From: Clostridiales bacterium
Lineage (GTDB): Bacteria > Bacillota > Clostridia > Oscillospirales > Acutalibacteraceae
Direction of reading: 5' to 3'
Length of the DNA: 16,397 nucleotides
NCBI GenBank assembly: GCA_022791355.1
Contig: JAAVYX010000093.1
Span: 1-16,397 of the forward strand
The position numbers and the translations under genes were made by a program. A model generated the notes under the pieces. That model was not told the DNA's origin and made no database searches. It saw only the letters and a list, made by a program, of their open reading frames with translations. Positions 1 to 5,877 of this stretch are shown in pieces; position 1 is the first letter of the stretch; each line of letters starts with the position of its first letter.

Positions 1-203
1 CCTCATTTTGGCCGCCGCTGGGCGTATTAGCCCTTGTCAATCAATGGTATCCCCTGTGGTCTTACCGCCAGCGCTCAAAGGGTAAACTGCCGGAATCATA
101 GGTTTATGCGCCGCCGCGCCGCGTCGGGGACGGCCGGCAAGGGTTATCCCAACGCCCGTTTCTGGAAGGAATTGGATGACCGCGCGTGTTTTTATGCGCG
201 TTT
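1..203. other. Left-edge intergenic DNA, nothing recognised
   Basis: Open frames cross this stretch on both strands, but none has a convincing ribosome binding site and their translations (rich in Arg, Ala, Gly and Pro) resemble no family I know. I see no tRNA, and the only promoter-like match is an isolated TTGACA on the minus strand (35-40) without a -10 partner. It probably continues the non-coding spacer downstream of the hydrolase gene, or holds the decayed end of something to the left. Confidence 0.4.
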
Positions 204-312
204 CGTGTCCTGTGGGACACGGCGGGGTTTGTCCCTCGACTCCACCGCCTTCCCCAAAAAGCGGGCGAAAACTTTTTCTTGGATGATTTCTGCCAAACGC
301 TTTTTGACAAGC
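204..312 (-). repeat. Dispersed palindromic intergenic repeat, copy 1
   Basis: Read on the minus strand this aligns with 13178-13269. Shared landmarks in order are CTTGTCAAAA, then AAAGTTTT(C)GCCCGC, a hairpin ending AAGGCGGTG, a G-run followed by a C-run, and a terminal hairpin. Here the terminal hairpin is CGTGTCC-CACA-GGACACG (204-221); the other copy has GCGTCCC-GCA-GGGACGC. The middle hairpin (about 246-265) survives through a T-G wobble. Preserved pairing with changed sequence suggests an element maintained as structured DNA or RNA rather than chance similarity. It lies just beyond the terminator of the hydrolase gene. Family identity is unknown to me. Confidence 0.6.
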
Positions 313-350
313 AAAGGCGGGGCCTGCTCTCATGAGCCGGCCCCGCCTTT
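313..350. terminator. Strong hairpin terminator after the hydrolase gene, possibly bidirectional
   Basis: A perfect 12-bp stem (AAAGGCGGGGCC at 313-324 with GGCCCCGCCTTT at 339-350) encloses a loop with an inner GCTC/GAGC pairing. It begins about 20 bases after the hydrolase stop codon. The T-tract is better on the plus strand (GTTGTTTTTT) than on the minus strand (GCTTGTC), so it may also end a transcript entering from the left. Confidence 0.7.
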
Positions 351-371
351 GTTGTTTTTTGCCGCGACTTC

Positions 372-1163
372 CTATTTTGTTTCCAGTTCCGCGAAGACGG
401 CGTAATGATCGGATACGTAGCCGCCGTCCGGGTTATCGGTGACAACTTGGTAGGTTTTGGCCCGCAGAGCGTCGGGGGTGAGGAAGATATAGTCGATGGG
501 GGTATGCTTGGATACGTCGACCTTAAGAAAGTTGTGGAAGCTGCCGCAGGCGTTTATCTGCCGGCCGGCCAGATACTTGGCGTCGCCTACCGGGGAATCG
601 GAGGCGGCCATAACGGCGTAGACCGAAGAATGCTCTTCGCCGTTGAAGTCGCCGGTCACTACGGCGGGAATGGGCCCGTATTTCTCCCGGAGGGCCTTCA
701 GGCGGGAAAGGATCAGCTCGCTTCCCCTGCACATGGCCTCCACGCTCACATGGTCGGTGTGGGTGTTCATATGGAGGAACAGCCCGGCCTGCCGGTCCTC
801 CAGCGCCGCCCAGGTACAGATACGGGCGCAGGCCGCGTTCCAGGCCGGGCCCGACACCCGGTCCGGCGTTTCGGAGAGCCAGAAGGTGCCGCCGTCCTTT
901 AGGGAAAACCGGTCGGCCCGGTAGAAGACAGGGGAAAATTCTCCCTTGTCCCGACCGTTGTCCCGTCCCACGCCAACCCCTACATAGCCGGTCAGACGGC
1001 CCCGCAGCCAGTCCATCCACTGGGGCGTGGCTTCCTGAAAGCCGATGGAGTCGGGGGCATACTTTTCGAGTATGTGCAGCAGCCGGGGCCCCCGGCGCTC
1101 TAGGGCGTTTTCTCCCGAGGTGTCATACCGCAGATTCTGGGTCAAAATATCATATTTCGCCAT
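372..1163 (-). CDS. Endonuclease/exonuclease/phosphatase (EEP) fold hydrolase
   Basis: This 263-residue protein has the ordered signature of the metal-dependent EEP superfamily (DNase I, exonuclease III, inositol phosphatase fold). Visible are an early Asn in TQNLRY (residue 10), the metal-ligand Glu in GFQEAT (44), NTHTDH (133-138) with the catalytic His region, GDFN (171-174), PIDYIF (222-227) and a final SDH (251-253). It is a minimal single-domain member without signal peptide or membrane segment, so probably cytoplasmic. The substrate cannot be told: members act on DNA, RNA, phosphoinositides or other phosphodiesters. The usual Leu in NTHLDH is Thr here. The start is set by AAGGAGG eight bases upstream of the ATG. 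The gene stands alone and is followed by a strong hairpin terminator. Confidence 0.9.
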   Translation of the reverse strand: MAKYDILTQNLRYDTSGENALERRGPRLLHILEKYAPDSIGFQEATPQWMDWLRGRLTGYVGVGVGRDNGRDKGEFSPVFYRADRFSLKDGGTFWLSETPDRVSGPAWNAACARICTWAALEDRQAGLFLHMNTHTDHVSVEAMCRGSELILSRLKALREKYGPIPAVVTGDFNGEEHSSVYAVMAASDSPVGDAKYLAGRQINACGSFHNFLKVDVSKHTPIDYIFLTPDALRAKTYQVVTDNPDGGYVSDHYAVFAELETK

Positions 1164-1259
1164 AGGGCGTGCCTCCTTGTTAGGCGGAATTTGGATAGGA
1201 TAAAGCCGGACACGGACGGTTAAGCGGCTGGCCCGCTAAAGCGTTTTTTCCGTTATCTA

Positions 1260-1383
1260 GGGAAACGGTCTTTGGATGTCGGCCGTTTTCGGAGGTGGGA
1301 CGCTCTAGAGGTCTGGCCCTTGGCCAGGCCGGGAACGACTCTTTGAAGAGCGCCGGAGAACCTCAAAGAAAAAGCGCCCAAAG
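1260..1383 (-). repeat. Decayed copy of the right-edge hairpin repeat element
   Basis: Read on the minus strand, this spacer aligns with 16023-16145. Shared blocks in order are a CTTtGGgCG..TTTTT..GAGG segment, a CCCGG(C/T)CTGGCCAA hairpin with its GCCAG(A/G)CC partner, CCT(C/T)TAG then AGCGTCCC, and ACATCCAAAG followed by CGTT. The GGYCTGGCC/GGCCAGRCC hairpin is at 1310-1330. The copy is single rather than tandem and carries indels in the middle, so it looks old. It fills much of the 362-base gap between the hydrolase and malic enzyme genes; nothing coding is apparent in that gap. Confidence 0.55.
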
Positions 1384-1448
1384 CGTGCCAGGCCGTACTC
1401 TTAAAAAGACAACCGGCCCAAAGAATAACGATTTTTTCTATGGACACA

Positions 1449-1478
1449 ATAGTATGCCGGTGACCGTTGGCTTGCCAA
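1449..1478 (-). promoter_or_regulatory. Candidate promoter for the EEP hydrolase
   Basis: On the minus strand TTGGCA (1478-1473; five of six matches to the -35 consensus) is followed after 18 bases by TACTAT (1454-1449; four of six to the -10 consensus). Transcription from it would give a leader of roughly 280 bases crossing the decayed repeat element. The match is moderate and no alternative clearly beats it. Confidence 0.35.
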
Positions 1479-1481
1479 AGG

Positions 1482-1511
1482 AAAAAACGGATGTTGGGCA
1501 TATCGCCGTTT
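1482..1511 (-). terminator. Possible weak terminator after malic enzyme
   Basis: On the minus strand AAACGG (1511-1506) can pair with CCGTTT (1490-1485) over a 15-base loop, and the T-run continues to about 1482. It starts 15 bases after the malic enzyme stop codon. The stem is only six pairs with a large loop, so termination here would be inefficient. Confidence 0.35.
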
Positions 1512-1525
1512 TTGAGGGGCGCGGC

Positions 1526-2698
1526 TTAGATACGGGCAACGCCGGTAGCCCGGGCGGCCTCGGCCACGGCGGCGGCTACGGCGGCGCAAATTTTCTTGTC
1601 AAAAGCGTCGGGAATGATGTAGTCGGGCCGCAGCTCGGATTCCGGGATCACCGCGGCGATGGCCTTGGCTGCGGCGATCTTCATCTCGTCGTTGATATCC
1701 GACGCGCGCACGTCCAGAGCTCCCCGGAAAATGCCGGGGAAGGCCAGGACGTTATTGATCTGGTTGGGGAAATCCGACCGGCCGGTGCACATTATCTTGA
1801 CCCCGGCCTTAGCGGCCTCGTCGGGCATGATTTCGGGCACGGGGTTGGCCATGGCCATGACGATTGGATCGGCGGCCATGGCGGAAACCATCCGGGCGGT
1901 CAATACGCCGGGGGCGGATACGCCGATAAATACGTCGGCGCCCTGGATAACGTCGGCCAGCGTCCCCTTCTTCATGGCCCGGTTGGAGATGGCCGCCATT
2001 TCGGCCTTGATGGGATTGAGCCCCTCCCGGCCCTCGTAAATGGCCCCTCTGGTATCGCAAAGGACGGCGTTTTTCAGCCCCACCTTCATAAGCAGCTTGG
2101 TAATGGCGATGCCGGCGGCCCCCGAGCCGCTGACCACCACCTCGATATCGGCCAGCTTCTTGCCGGTCAGCTTTAAGGCGTTAAGCAAACCGGCCAGGGT
2201 GACCACGGCGGTGCCGTGCTGGTCGTCGTGGAAAATGGGGATATCGCAGCATGCCTTTAGTCGTTTTTCGATTTCAAAGCAGCGGGGGGCCGAGATGTCC
2301 TCCAGATTAACGCCGCCAAAGGAACCGGCCAGCAGCCGGACCGTGTTGACGATTTCATCCACATCTTTGGAACGCACGCAGAGGGGGAAGGCGTCCACCC
2401 CGCCAAAGGCCTTGAAGAGGACGCACTTGCCCTCCATTACCGGCATGCCGGCCTCGGGACCGATGTCGCCCAGACCCAAAACGGCGGTGCCGTCGGTAAC
2501 CACAGCCACCATATTATGGCGGCGGGTGTAGGTGTAGGACAGGTTCGTATCATCCCTTATGGCCAAACAAGGCTCGGCTACGCCGGGGGTGTAGGCGATA
2601 GCCAGGTCTTCCCTTGTTTGCAGCTCGGCCCGGCTGGTTATCTCCAGCTTGCCCGCCCATTCGGCGTGTTTTTTGACGGCCAGTTCTTTTTTGTCCAT
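1526..2698 (-). CDS. Malic enzyme, short bacterial NAD(P)-dependent form
   Basis: Malic enzyme oxidatively decarboxylates malate to pyruvate, making NADH or NADPH, in the cytoplasm. The 390-residue length fits the short single-function bacterial form, without the phosphotransacetylase-like tail of MaeB. Visible are the Tyr of YTPGVAEPC (36-44), VTDGTAVLGLGDIG (67-80), the probable catalytic Lys91 in EGKCVLFK, metal-ligand candidates Glu133/Asp134 and Asp158/Asp159 in HDDQHGTAV, a GSGAAG nucleotide loop (191-196), NPVPE (285-289) and the SDFPNQINNVLAFPG signature (318-332). NAD versus NADP preference cannot be read reliably. The ATG lies seven bases after GGAGG within GAGGAGG. A consensus-like promoter and a leader of about 240 bases precede it. 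No key residue appears missing. NADH-linked members are often called MaeA/SfcA-like or MalS, so I give no symbol. Confidence 0.95.
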   Translation of the reverse strand: MDKKELAVKKHAEWAGKLEITSRAELQTREDLAIAYTPGVAEPCLAIRDDTNLSYTYTRRHNMVAVVTDGTAVLGLGDIGPEAGMPVMEGKCVLFKAFGGVDAFPLCVRSKDVDEIVNTVRLLAGSFGGVNLEDISAPRCFEIEKRLKACCDIPIFHDDQHGTAVVTLAGLLNALKLTGKKLADIEVVVSGSGAAGIAITKLLMKVGLKNAVLCDTRGAIYEGREGLNPIKAEMAAISNRAMKKGTLADVIQGADVFIGVSAPGVLTARMVSAMAADPIVMAMANPVPEIMPDEAAKAGVKIMCTGRSDFPNQINNVLAFPGIFRGALDVRASDINDEMKIAAAKAIAAVIPESELRPDYIIPDAFDKKICAAVAAAVAEAARATGVARI

Positions 2699-2938
2699 TT
2701 TTGTTCCTCCTCAATCTAACGGTCAGCGGCGCAGATAACATTTTTTATCTATTAGCAGGACAGAGACTTCGCGCCGGATTTGTTTTTCTTTTTTATGTCG
2801 TAAGCGGGAGAGTTCGCGCCGGATTCCCTTTTCGGATTTTTACATTACCCTGTCGCATAGCGCGACGCCTCTCCCGGCAATCACAACAAAAGAAAACCTG
2901 ACAAGGCCCCCTATCCCCGTTCAATAAAAAATTCACTA
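2699..2938 (-). promoter_or_regulatory. Long structured leader of the malic enzyme mRNA
   Basis: The predicted start of transcription near 2938 leaves about 240 untranslated bases. On the minus strand an 8-bp long-range stem CGGGAGAG/CTCTCCCG (2876-2869 with 2812-2805) encloses the hairpin GTCGC-GCTAT-GCGAC (2866-2852). A further hairpin AGATAA/TTATCT (2750-2733) sits about 20 bases upstream of the ribosome binding site. I do not recognise a riboswitch class, and no small gene with a ribosome binding site is apparent. Post-transcriptional control is inferred only from leader length and structure. Confidence 0.4.
2763..2825. repeat. Pair of 18-base direct repeats, 45-base period
   Basis: GAGACTTCGCGCCGGATT (2763-2780) recurs as GAGAGTTCGCGCCGGATT (2808-2825), differing at one position. 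Both lie inside the malic enzyme leader and are separated by an A/T-rich segment. They may be paired protein-binding sites or a duplicated RNA element. Confidence 0.75.
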
Positions 2939-2944
2939 TGCGGT

Positions 2945-2973
2945 ATTATACCGAACAACCCCCAAAATGTCCA
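2945..2973 (-). promoter_or_regulatory. Sigma-A-type promoter of malic enzyme
   Basis: On the minus strand TGGACA (2973-2968; five of six) is followed after exactly 17 bases by a perfect TATAAT (2950-2945). The -10 sits inside a small palindrome, GGTATAATACC. It lies just downstream of the terminator of the preceding gene, so malic enzyme is probably its own transcription unit. Confidence 0.75.
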
Positions 2974-2995
2974 CGGGTTTATAAGAAACAATCGC

Positions 2996-3027
2996 AAAAA
3001 AGCCCTTCCCGAAAGGACGGGAAGGGC
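2996..3027 (-). terminator. Intrinsic terminator of the DUF975/CmpB gene
   Basis: On the minus strand a perfect 10-bp stem GCCCTTCCCG / CGGGAAGGGC with a six-base loop is followed directly by six T residues. It begins eight bases after the stop codon and is a textbook rho-independent terminator. Confidence 0.92.
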
Positions 3028-3034
3028 AAAAGGG

Positions 3035-4666
3035 TCACAGGCGCGGGACGGAAGAAAGCTGGGGCAACAGCCCCTCCACCACATAATGGTAATCGGTGAT
3101 GCCCTTGCCGGTATTGGGGAAAAACCGGGAGTAGGCCATATCGGAGATAAACAGGGCGACCAGCAGGCAGCAGATAAAGCTTTTCCATTTAAAAGGAATT
3201 CTGCCGTACAGATCATCCAGCATGGGCGCAAAGACGTAAACGGCCGCCACGCCTCCCAGACCGAATACCAGCAGCCCCTCGGCGCAGATATAGCCGTTTA
3301 GGTTCAAAAAGTAACCCGAGTAATCCCACCAGCGGGTTCCGGTAGCCAGCTCCAAAAACCATCCCGTGCCGTACTCGATGGCCCCGCAGAGCAGCACGGT
3401 CAGGAAAAAGGTGGCCACAGGATGGTTTCGGACCCGTTTTAAAACCAAAAGCACCAACGTGCCGCCCACCCCGTATATGGGCAGCCAGGGCCCGTGGAAG
3501 ACCCCGCGATTGACAAAGCCCTCGGCCGAGAGTCCCAGTATGACCTCCCAGACCCAGCCTACGACGGCAAAGGTAAAAAAGATCAGAATGAGGGACCAGC
3601 CGCTGTAATCCCGCCGGAAGTCCGACTTGATCCATTTCCGCCGCTGCTTGTCGGGCAGGGGGAACTGTTCCTCCGGATACCGTAAGGTCTCATCTTCCCC
3701 GAAAAGGCAGCCGTCGTTTAGCTGGTCGGCGTAGGGGATCCCATCGGCCAGAGCCTTCTCCCGCAGGGCGCGGTAGAGGGCGGCCTCGACCGCCGTCCTG
3801 TAGGGATTCACATAAAAAACGTTAAGAAAGCCTAAAGTACAAAAATTGAGCAAATGCCAGGGCAGGAAGGAAAGGTCCAGTATAAAGGCTCGCCACTTGT
3901 TCCCCCGCATCATGGTTCGGGAGAGGCTAAAGGCCGCTTTCCGGCTGACGGCCGGGTTTTCGGCCAGGATAAAGGGCACCAGCATGTAGGAGTAGCTTTT
4001 GATAAAGCCGCCTACAATGGTAAAAAACCAAAGGGCCAGATAGAAGGAACGCATAAACATAATTTGGGCCGTGTTCCAGATTTTTCCCACCCGTACGGTG
4101 AGCAGGGCGCGGCGTGCGCCGGTTTCAGGATAGGCCAGCTTTTCCATGAGGAACCGCCGCTCCCCCACCACCAGCAGGTTCTTGACGAAAAACCACCACA
4201 AAAAGCTGATAAGGGCGGCGGCCAGGGTGACAAAGCCCCGTCCCACCTTTCCCTGAAAGAGCATTTGGCTGAAGGAGTCCACCACCCCCAGGGCGATGGA
4301 GCCCGAATAGGTGATATTATTGAAAAGGGCGGCCAGCACGCCCCGGGAGTTGGCCTTGATGACCTGAACGCCGTCGACCTCCTCCGGCGCGGGTACGGGC
4401 ACGGGTTCGGGCGATGGGGCTTGCCGGTCGGTTATAAGCAGGAGCAGATCCTCCAGAATGTCGGCGTTGGTCCGCTGTACGGTAGAAATGGTGTTTCGCA
4501 GCACGCTGGACTCCAGCTCGGCTGGATTTTGGGCGTCGAAAGCCCAAAGGGTCGCGCCGTACTCCCCCGTGATAATGGCTGCGGCCAGGCAGACCAGCAC
4601 CACCCGCCAGTATCCGGCCTTAAAGACGCTGCGCGCCTGTTCCTTCAGCTCTTTTCGGTTCCACAC
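3035..4666 (-). CDS. DUF975 membrane protein fused to a CmpB-type putative permease domain
   Basis: A polytopic membrane protein of 543 residues from the chosen start. The N-terminal part (about 1-310) has the DUF975 look: an opening WNRKELKEQA followed by an aromatic residue pair and a first membrane segment, then several hydrophobic helices, interrupted by a Pro-rich loop (about 85-96, PSPEPVPVPAPEE). A charged linker (about 310-365) leads to a second membrane domain (about 365-510). That domain matches the family labelled 'putative ABC transporter permease' (CmpB): NRGVFHGPWLPIYG, IEYGTGWFLE and WWDYSGYFLNLNGYIC. No ATPase or partner is encoded nearby, so the transporter label is weak and function is unknown. 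An in-frame GTG at 4762 exists, but a TATAGT -10 box lies inside that extension. The GTG at 4666 follows an AAGGAGGGGGAGG tract and restores the usual DUF975 beginning; a CTG at 4675 is also possible. Confidence 0.82.
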   Translation of the reverse strand: MWNRKELKEQARSVFKAGYWRVVLVCLAAAIITGEYGATLWAFDAQNPAELESSVLRNTISTVQRTNADILEDLLLLITDRQAPSPEPVPVPAPEEVDGVQVIKANSRGVLAALFNNITYSGSIALGVVDSFSQMLFQGKVGRGFVTLAAALISFLWWFFVKNLLVVGERRFLMEKLAYPETGARRALLTVRVGKIWNTAQIMFMRSFYLALWFFTIVGGFIKSYSYMLVPFILAENPAVSRKAAFSLSRTMMRGNKWRAFILDLSFLPWHLLNFCTLGFLNVFYVNPYRTAVEAALYRALREKALADGIPYADQLNDGCLFGEDETLRYPEEQFPLPDKQRRKWIKSDFRRDYSGWSLILIFFTFAVVGWVWEVILGLSAEGFVNRGVFHGPWLPIYGVGGTLVLLVLKRVRNHPVATFFLTVLLCGAIEYGTGWFLELATGTRWWDYSGYFLNLNGYICAEGLLVFGLGGVAAVYVFAPMLDDLYGRIPFKWKSFICCLLVALFISDMAYSRFFPNTGKGITDYHYVVEGLLPQLSSVPRL

Positions 4667-4717
4667 GGCTTTCAGGGCCTCCCCCTCCTTCTCATTCGAC
4701 CTGTTTCGATCCTTTTC

Positions 4718-4746
4718 ACTATACGCGTTCCCGCCTCCATCCGCAA
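4718..4746 (-). promoter_or_regulatory. Candidate promoter of the DUF975/CmpB gene
   Basis: On the minus strand TTGCGG (4746-4741) is followed after 17 bases by TATAGT (4723-4718; five of six to the -10 consensus). The predicted start of transcription lies about 20-25 bases upstream of the AAGGAGGGGG ribosome binding tract. This argues against translation beginning at 4762. Confidence 0.5.
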
Positions 4747-4773
4747 GTCCAAAGTCTTTCACGCCGTCCAGGC

Positions 4774-4802
4774 GCCCGGTCTTTTAGCCGGGCATATTTT
4801 TT
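4774..4802 (+). terminator. Plus-strand terminator-like hairpin without an upstream plus-strand gene
   Basis: GCCCGG (4774-4779) pairs with CCGGGC (4788-4793) over TCTTTTAG, followed on the plus strand by ATATTTTTTG. Both flanking genes are on the minus strand, so it may block antisense transcription, end an unseen small RNA, or be incidental. No terminator as good as this was seen for the deoxynucleotidase gene on the minus strand. Confidence 0.35.
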
Positions 4803-4878
4803 GTCTCCGTTTTTGGAAACGCTTTTGGCGAGCTTTTTTGTATCGACCTTACGTTTTGTCTGGAGACTGTTTTACTTC

Positions 4879-5466
4879 TTACTCCTGACGGACGGCGGTC
4901 AGTTCGTCCAGGGTCAGGCCAAAGCTGTCTAAAAACGTCTCCATAAATATGTCGGCCTCGGGCAGCTTCATATCGGCCACGGCCTGCCGGATGGCGGCCC
5001 CCGCCACCCGGAACTCGTCGTTGCCCATCTTTTCCTCCTGGATGCATTTGACGTAGGCCGCCAGCTTATCCGCCGCCTTGACGATGGGCCGGTAGGCCTC
5101 GTCCCCGCAGAGCAGGTCCTGATAGGCCGGACGCAGGTCGGCGGGCAGCAGATCCAGCATGCGCCGGATGGCGGCCGCCTCGATGGTCTTATAGGCGCCG
5201 GCCGTGTCCTCGCTGAAATATTTCACCGGGGTGGGCAAATCGCCGGTGATGATCTCGGGCGCGTCGTGAAACATGGCCAGCAGGGCCGCTCGGCCAGGGT
5301 CCAGCTCGCCGCCCAGCCGCCGGTTGCGAATGAGGGTCAGGGCGTGGGCGATAAAGGCGGTCTCCAAGGAGTGCTCCGAAAGGTTTTCCTCCCAGGCGTT
5401 GCGCATAAGTCCCCAGCGCTGGATGTATTTCATGCGAAACAGCATGGCGTAAAAATGACTGGACAT
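4879..5466 (-). CDS. yfbR: 5'-deoxynucleotidase, YfbR-type HD-domain phosphohydrolase
   Basis: This 195-residue protein matches the E. coli YfbR pattern along its whole length (YfbR is about 199 residues). YfbR removes phosphate from deoxyribonucleoside 5'-monophosphates in the cytoplasm, using a divalent metal, and helps balance dNTP pools. Visible are the conserved opening SHFYA, INRW-like IQRWGLMRN, the first metal His in SEHS (His32), the HD pair in MFHDAPE (His67, Asp68), ITGDLPTPVKYF, and the last metal Asp in KAADKLAAYVKC (Asp133), then NDEF and FMETF. An in-frame ATG at 5544 would add 26 residues absent from the family. The ATG at 5466 has AGAGGAAGG just upstream and gives the expected N-terminus. 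It is divergent from the glycosyltransferase operon, with no functional neighbour. Confidence 0.93.
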   Translation of the reverse strand: MSSHFYAMLFRMKYIQRWGLMRNAWEENLSEHSLETAFIAHALTLIRNRRLGGELDPGRAALLAMFHDAPEIITGDLPTPVKYFSEDTAGAYKTIEAAAIRRMLDLLPADLRPAYQDLLCGDEAYRPIVKAADKLAAYVKCIQEEKMGNDEFRVAGAAIRQAVADMKLPEADIFMETFLDSFGLTLDELTAVRQE

Positions 5467-5743
5467 GGCATCCTTCCTCTTTCCTATCCCTATGCGGTAA
5501 AATTTGACTAAAATGCCTGCAACAGCAGCCGCGTTTACAAACACTTACACTTAGAACCTGTGTGCACAGGCGGGGGCCGCCGTATGCGAGAATCATTTTT
5601 CAGCCGGTGAAGACGGCGTTTCGCAGAATACTGCCGTATAACAAGAAAATGCAAGGTTGAAAAAGTTCCCCCGCAGACGGTATGCGCCGGCTGTTTAAAC
5701 AGGTTCTTATTCAAAGCTTCACAAAAGCCCCCGCAAAAAAACC
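5467..5743. other. Divergent intergenic region, upstream part
   Basis: About 410 bases separate the deoxynucleotidase and glycosyltransferase starts; this is the portion without assigned promoter elements. It holds a near-palindrome CCTGTG-TG-CACAGG (5557-5570), which could be an operator, and distant 7-base inverted arms CAGCCGG (5601-5607) and CCGGCTG (5687-5693). I could not pick a convincing promoter for the minus-strand deoxynucleotidase gene, and I see no small gene. Confidence 0.4.
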
Positions 5744-5772
5744 TTTTATATTATAACATACGCTGGTATAAT
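5744..5772 (+). promoter_or_regulatory. Candidate promoter of the glycosyltransferase/YfhO operon
   Basis: A perfect -10 hexamer TATAAT (5767-5772) lies 17 bases after TTTTAT (5744-5749), a poor -35 match, in an A/T-rich stretch that contrasts with the surrounding GC-rich DNA. Transcription would begin near 5779 and give a leader of about 100 bases. The weak -35 suggests an activator or low basal expression. Confidence 0.55.
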
Positions 5773-5787
5773 ATCAATAATTACCAT

Positions 5788-5850
5788 CTTGCGCGGGACC
5801 GCCCAGCCCCTTTGCGGACCGATGGTCCCGTTGACGTAGGCTGGCGCAGG
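5788..5850 (+). promoter_or_regulatory. Structured, pseudoknot-capable 5' leader of unknown class
   Basis: Three pairings can be drawn. An outer stem joins CTTGCGC (5788-5794) and GCGCAGG (5844-5850). A seven-pair stem joins CGGGACC (5794-5800) and GGTCCCG (5824-5830). CCAGCC (5803-5808) can pair with GGCTGG (5839-5844), crossing the second stem to make a pseudoknot. A local hairpin GGACC-GAT-GGTCC (5816-5828) competes for the same 3' arm. The ribosome binding site follows at 5861-5870, so switching could affect translation of the operon. I do not recognise a known riboswitch. Confidence 0.4.
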
Positions 5851-5877
5851 GCCGCGTAAGAAGGAGGAGGACAAGCT

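Noticed and set aside
34..405. Open frames on both strands at the left edge
   Set aside because: They cross the dispersed repeat and a strong terminator and show no family resemblance or ribosome binding site.
1295..2176. Open frame of 293 codons on the plus strand
   Set aside because: Antisense to malic enzyme, whose motifs are unambiguous.
2701..2901. 66-codon plus-strand open frame before malic enzyme
   Set aside because: It is antisense to the leader, its internal repetition comes from the 18-base direct repeats, and no ribosome binding site precedes it.
4667..4762. N-terminal extension of the DUF975/CmpB protein from a GTG at 4762
   Set aside because: The stretch contains a -35/-10 pair with 17-base spacing and the ribosome binding tract lies downstream of it; the family begins near WNRKELKE.
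3854..4888. Open frame of 344 codons on the plus strand
   Set aside because: Antisense shadow of the DUF975/CmpB gene; composition unnatural and no start signal.
5467..5544. Longer start for the YfbR-type protein
   Set aside because: The 26 extra residues are absent from the family and the ATG at 5466 has a good ribosome binding site.
5788..5850. HDV-like self-cleaving ribozyme
   Set aside because: The crossing order of stems is reminiscent of the nested pseudoknot, but the expected adjoining P3 stem and the C-containing joining strand before the last arm do not fit.
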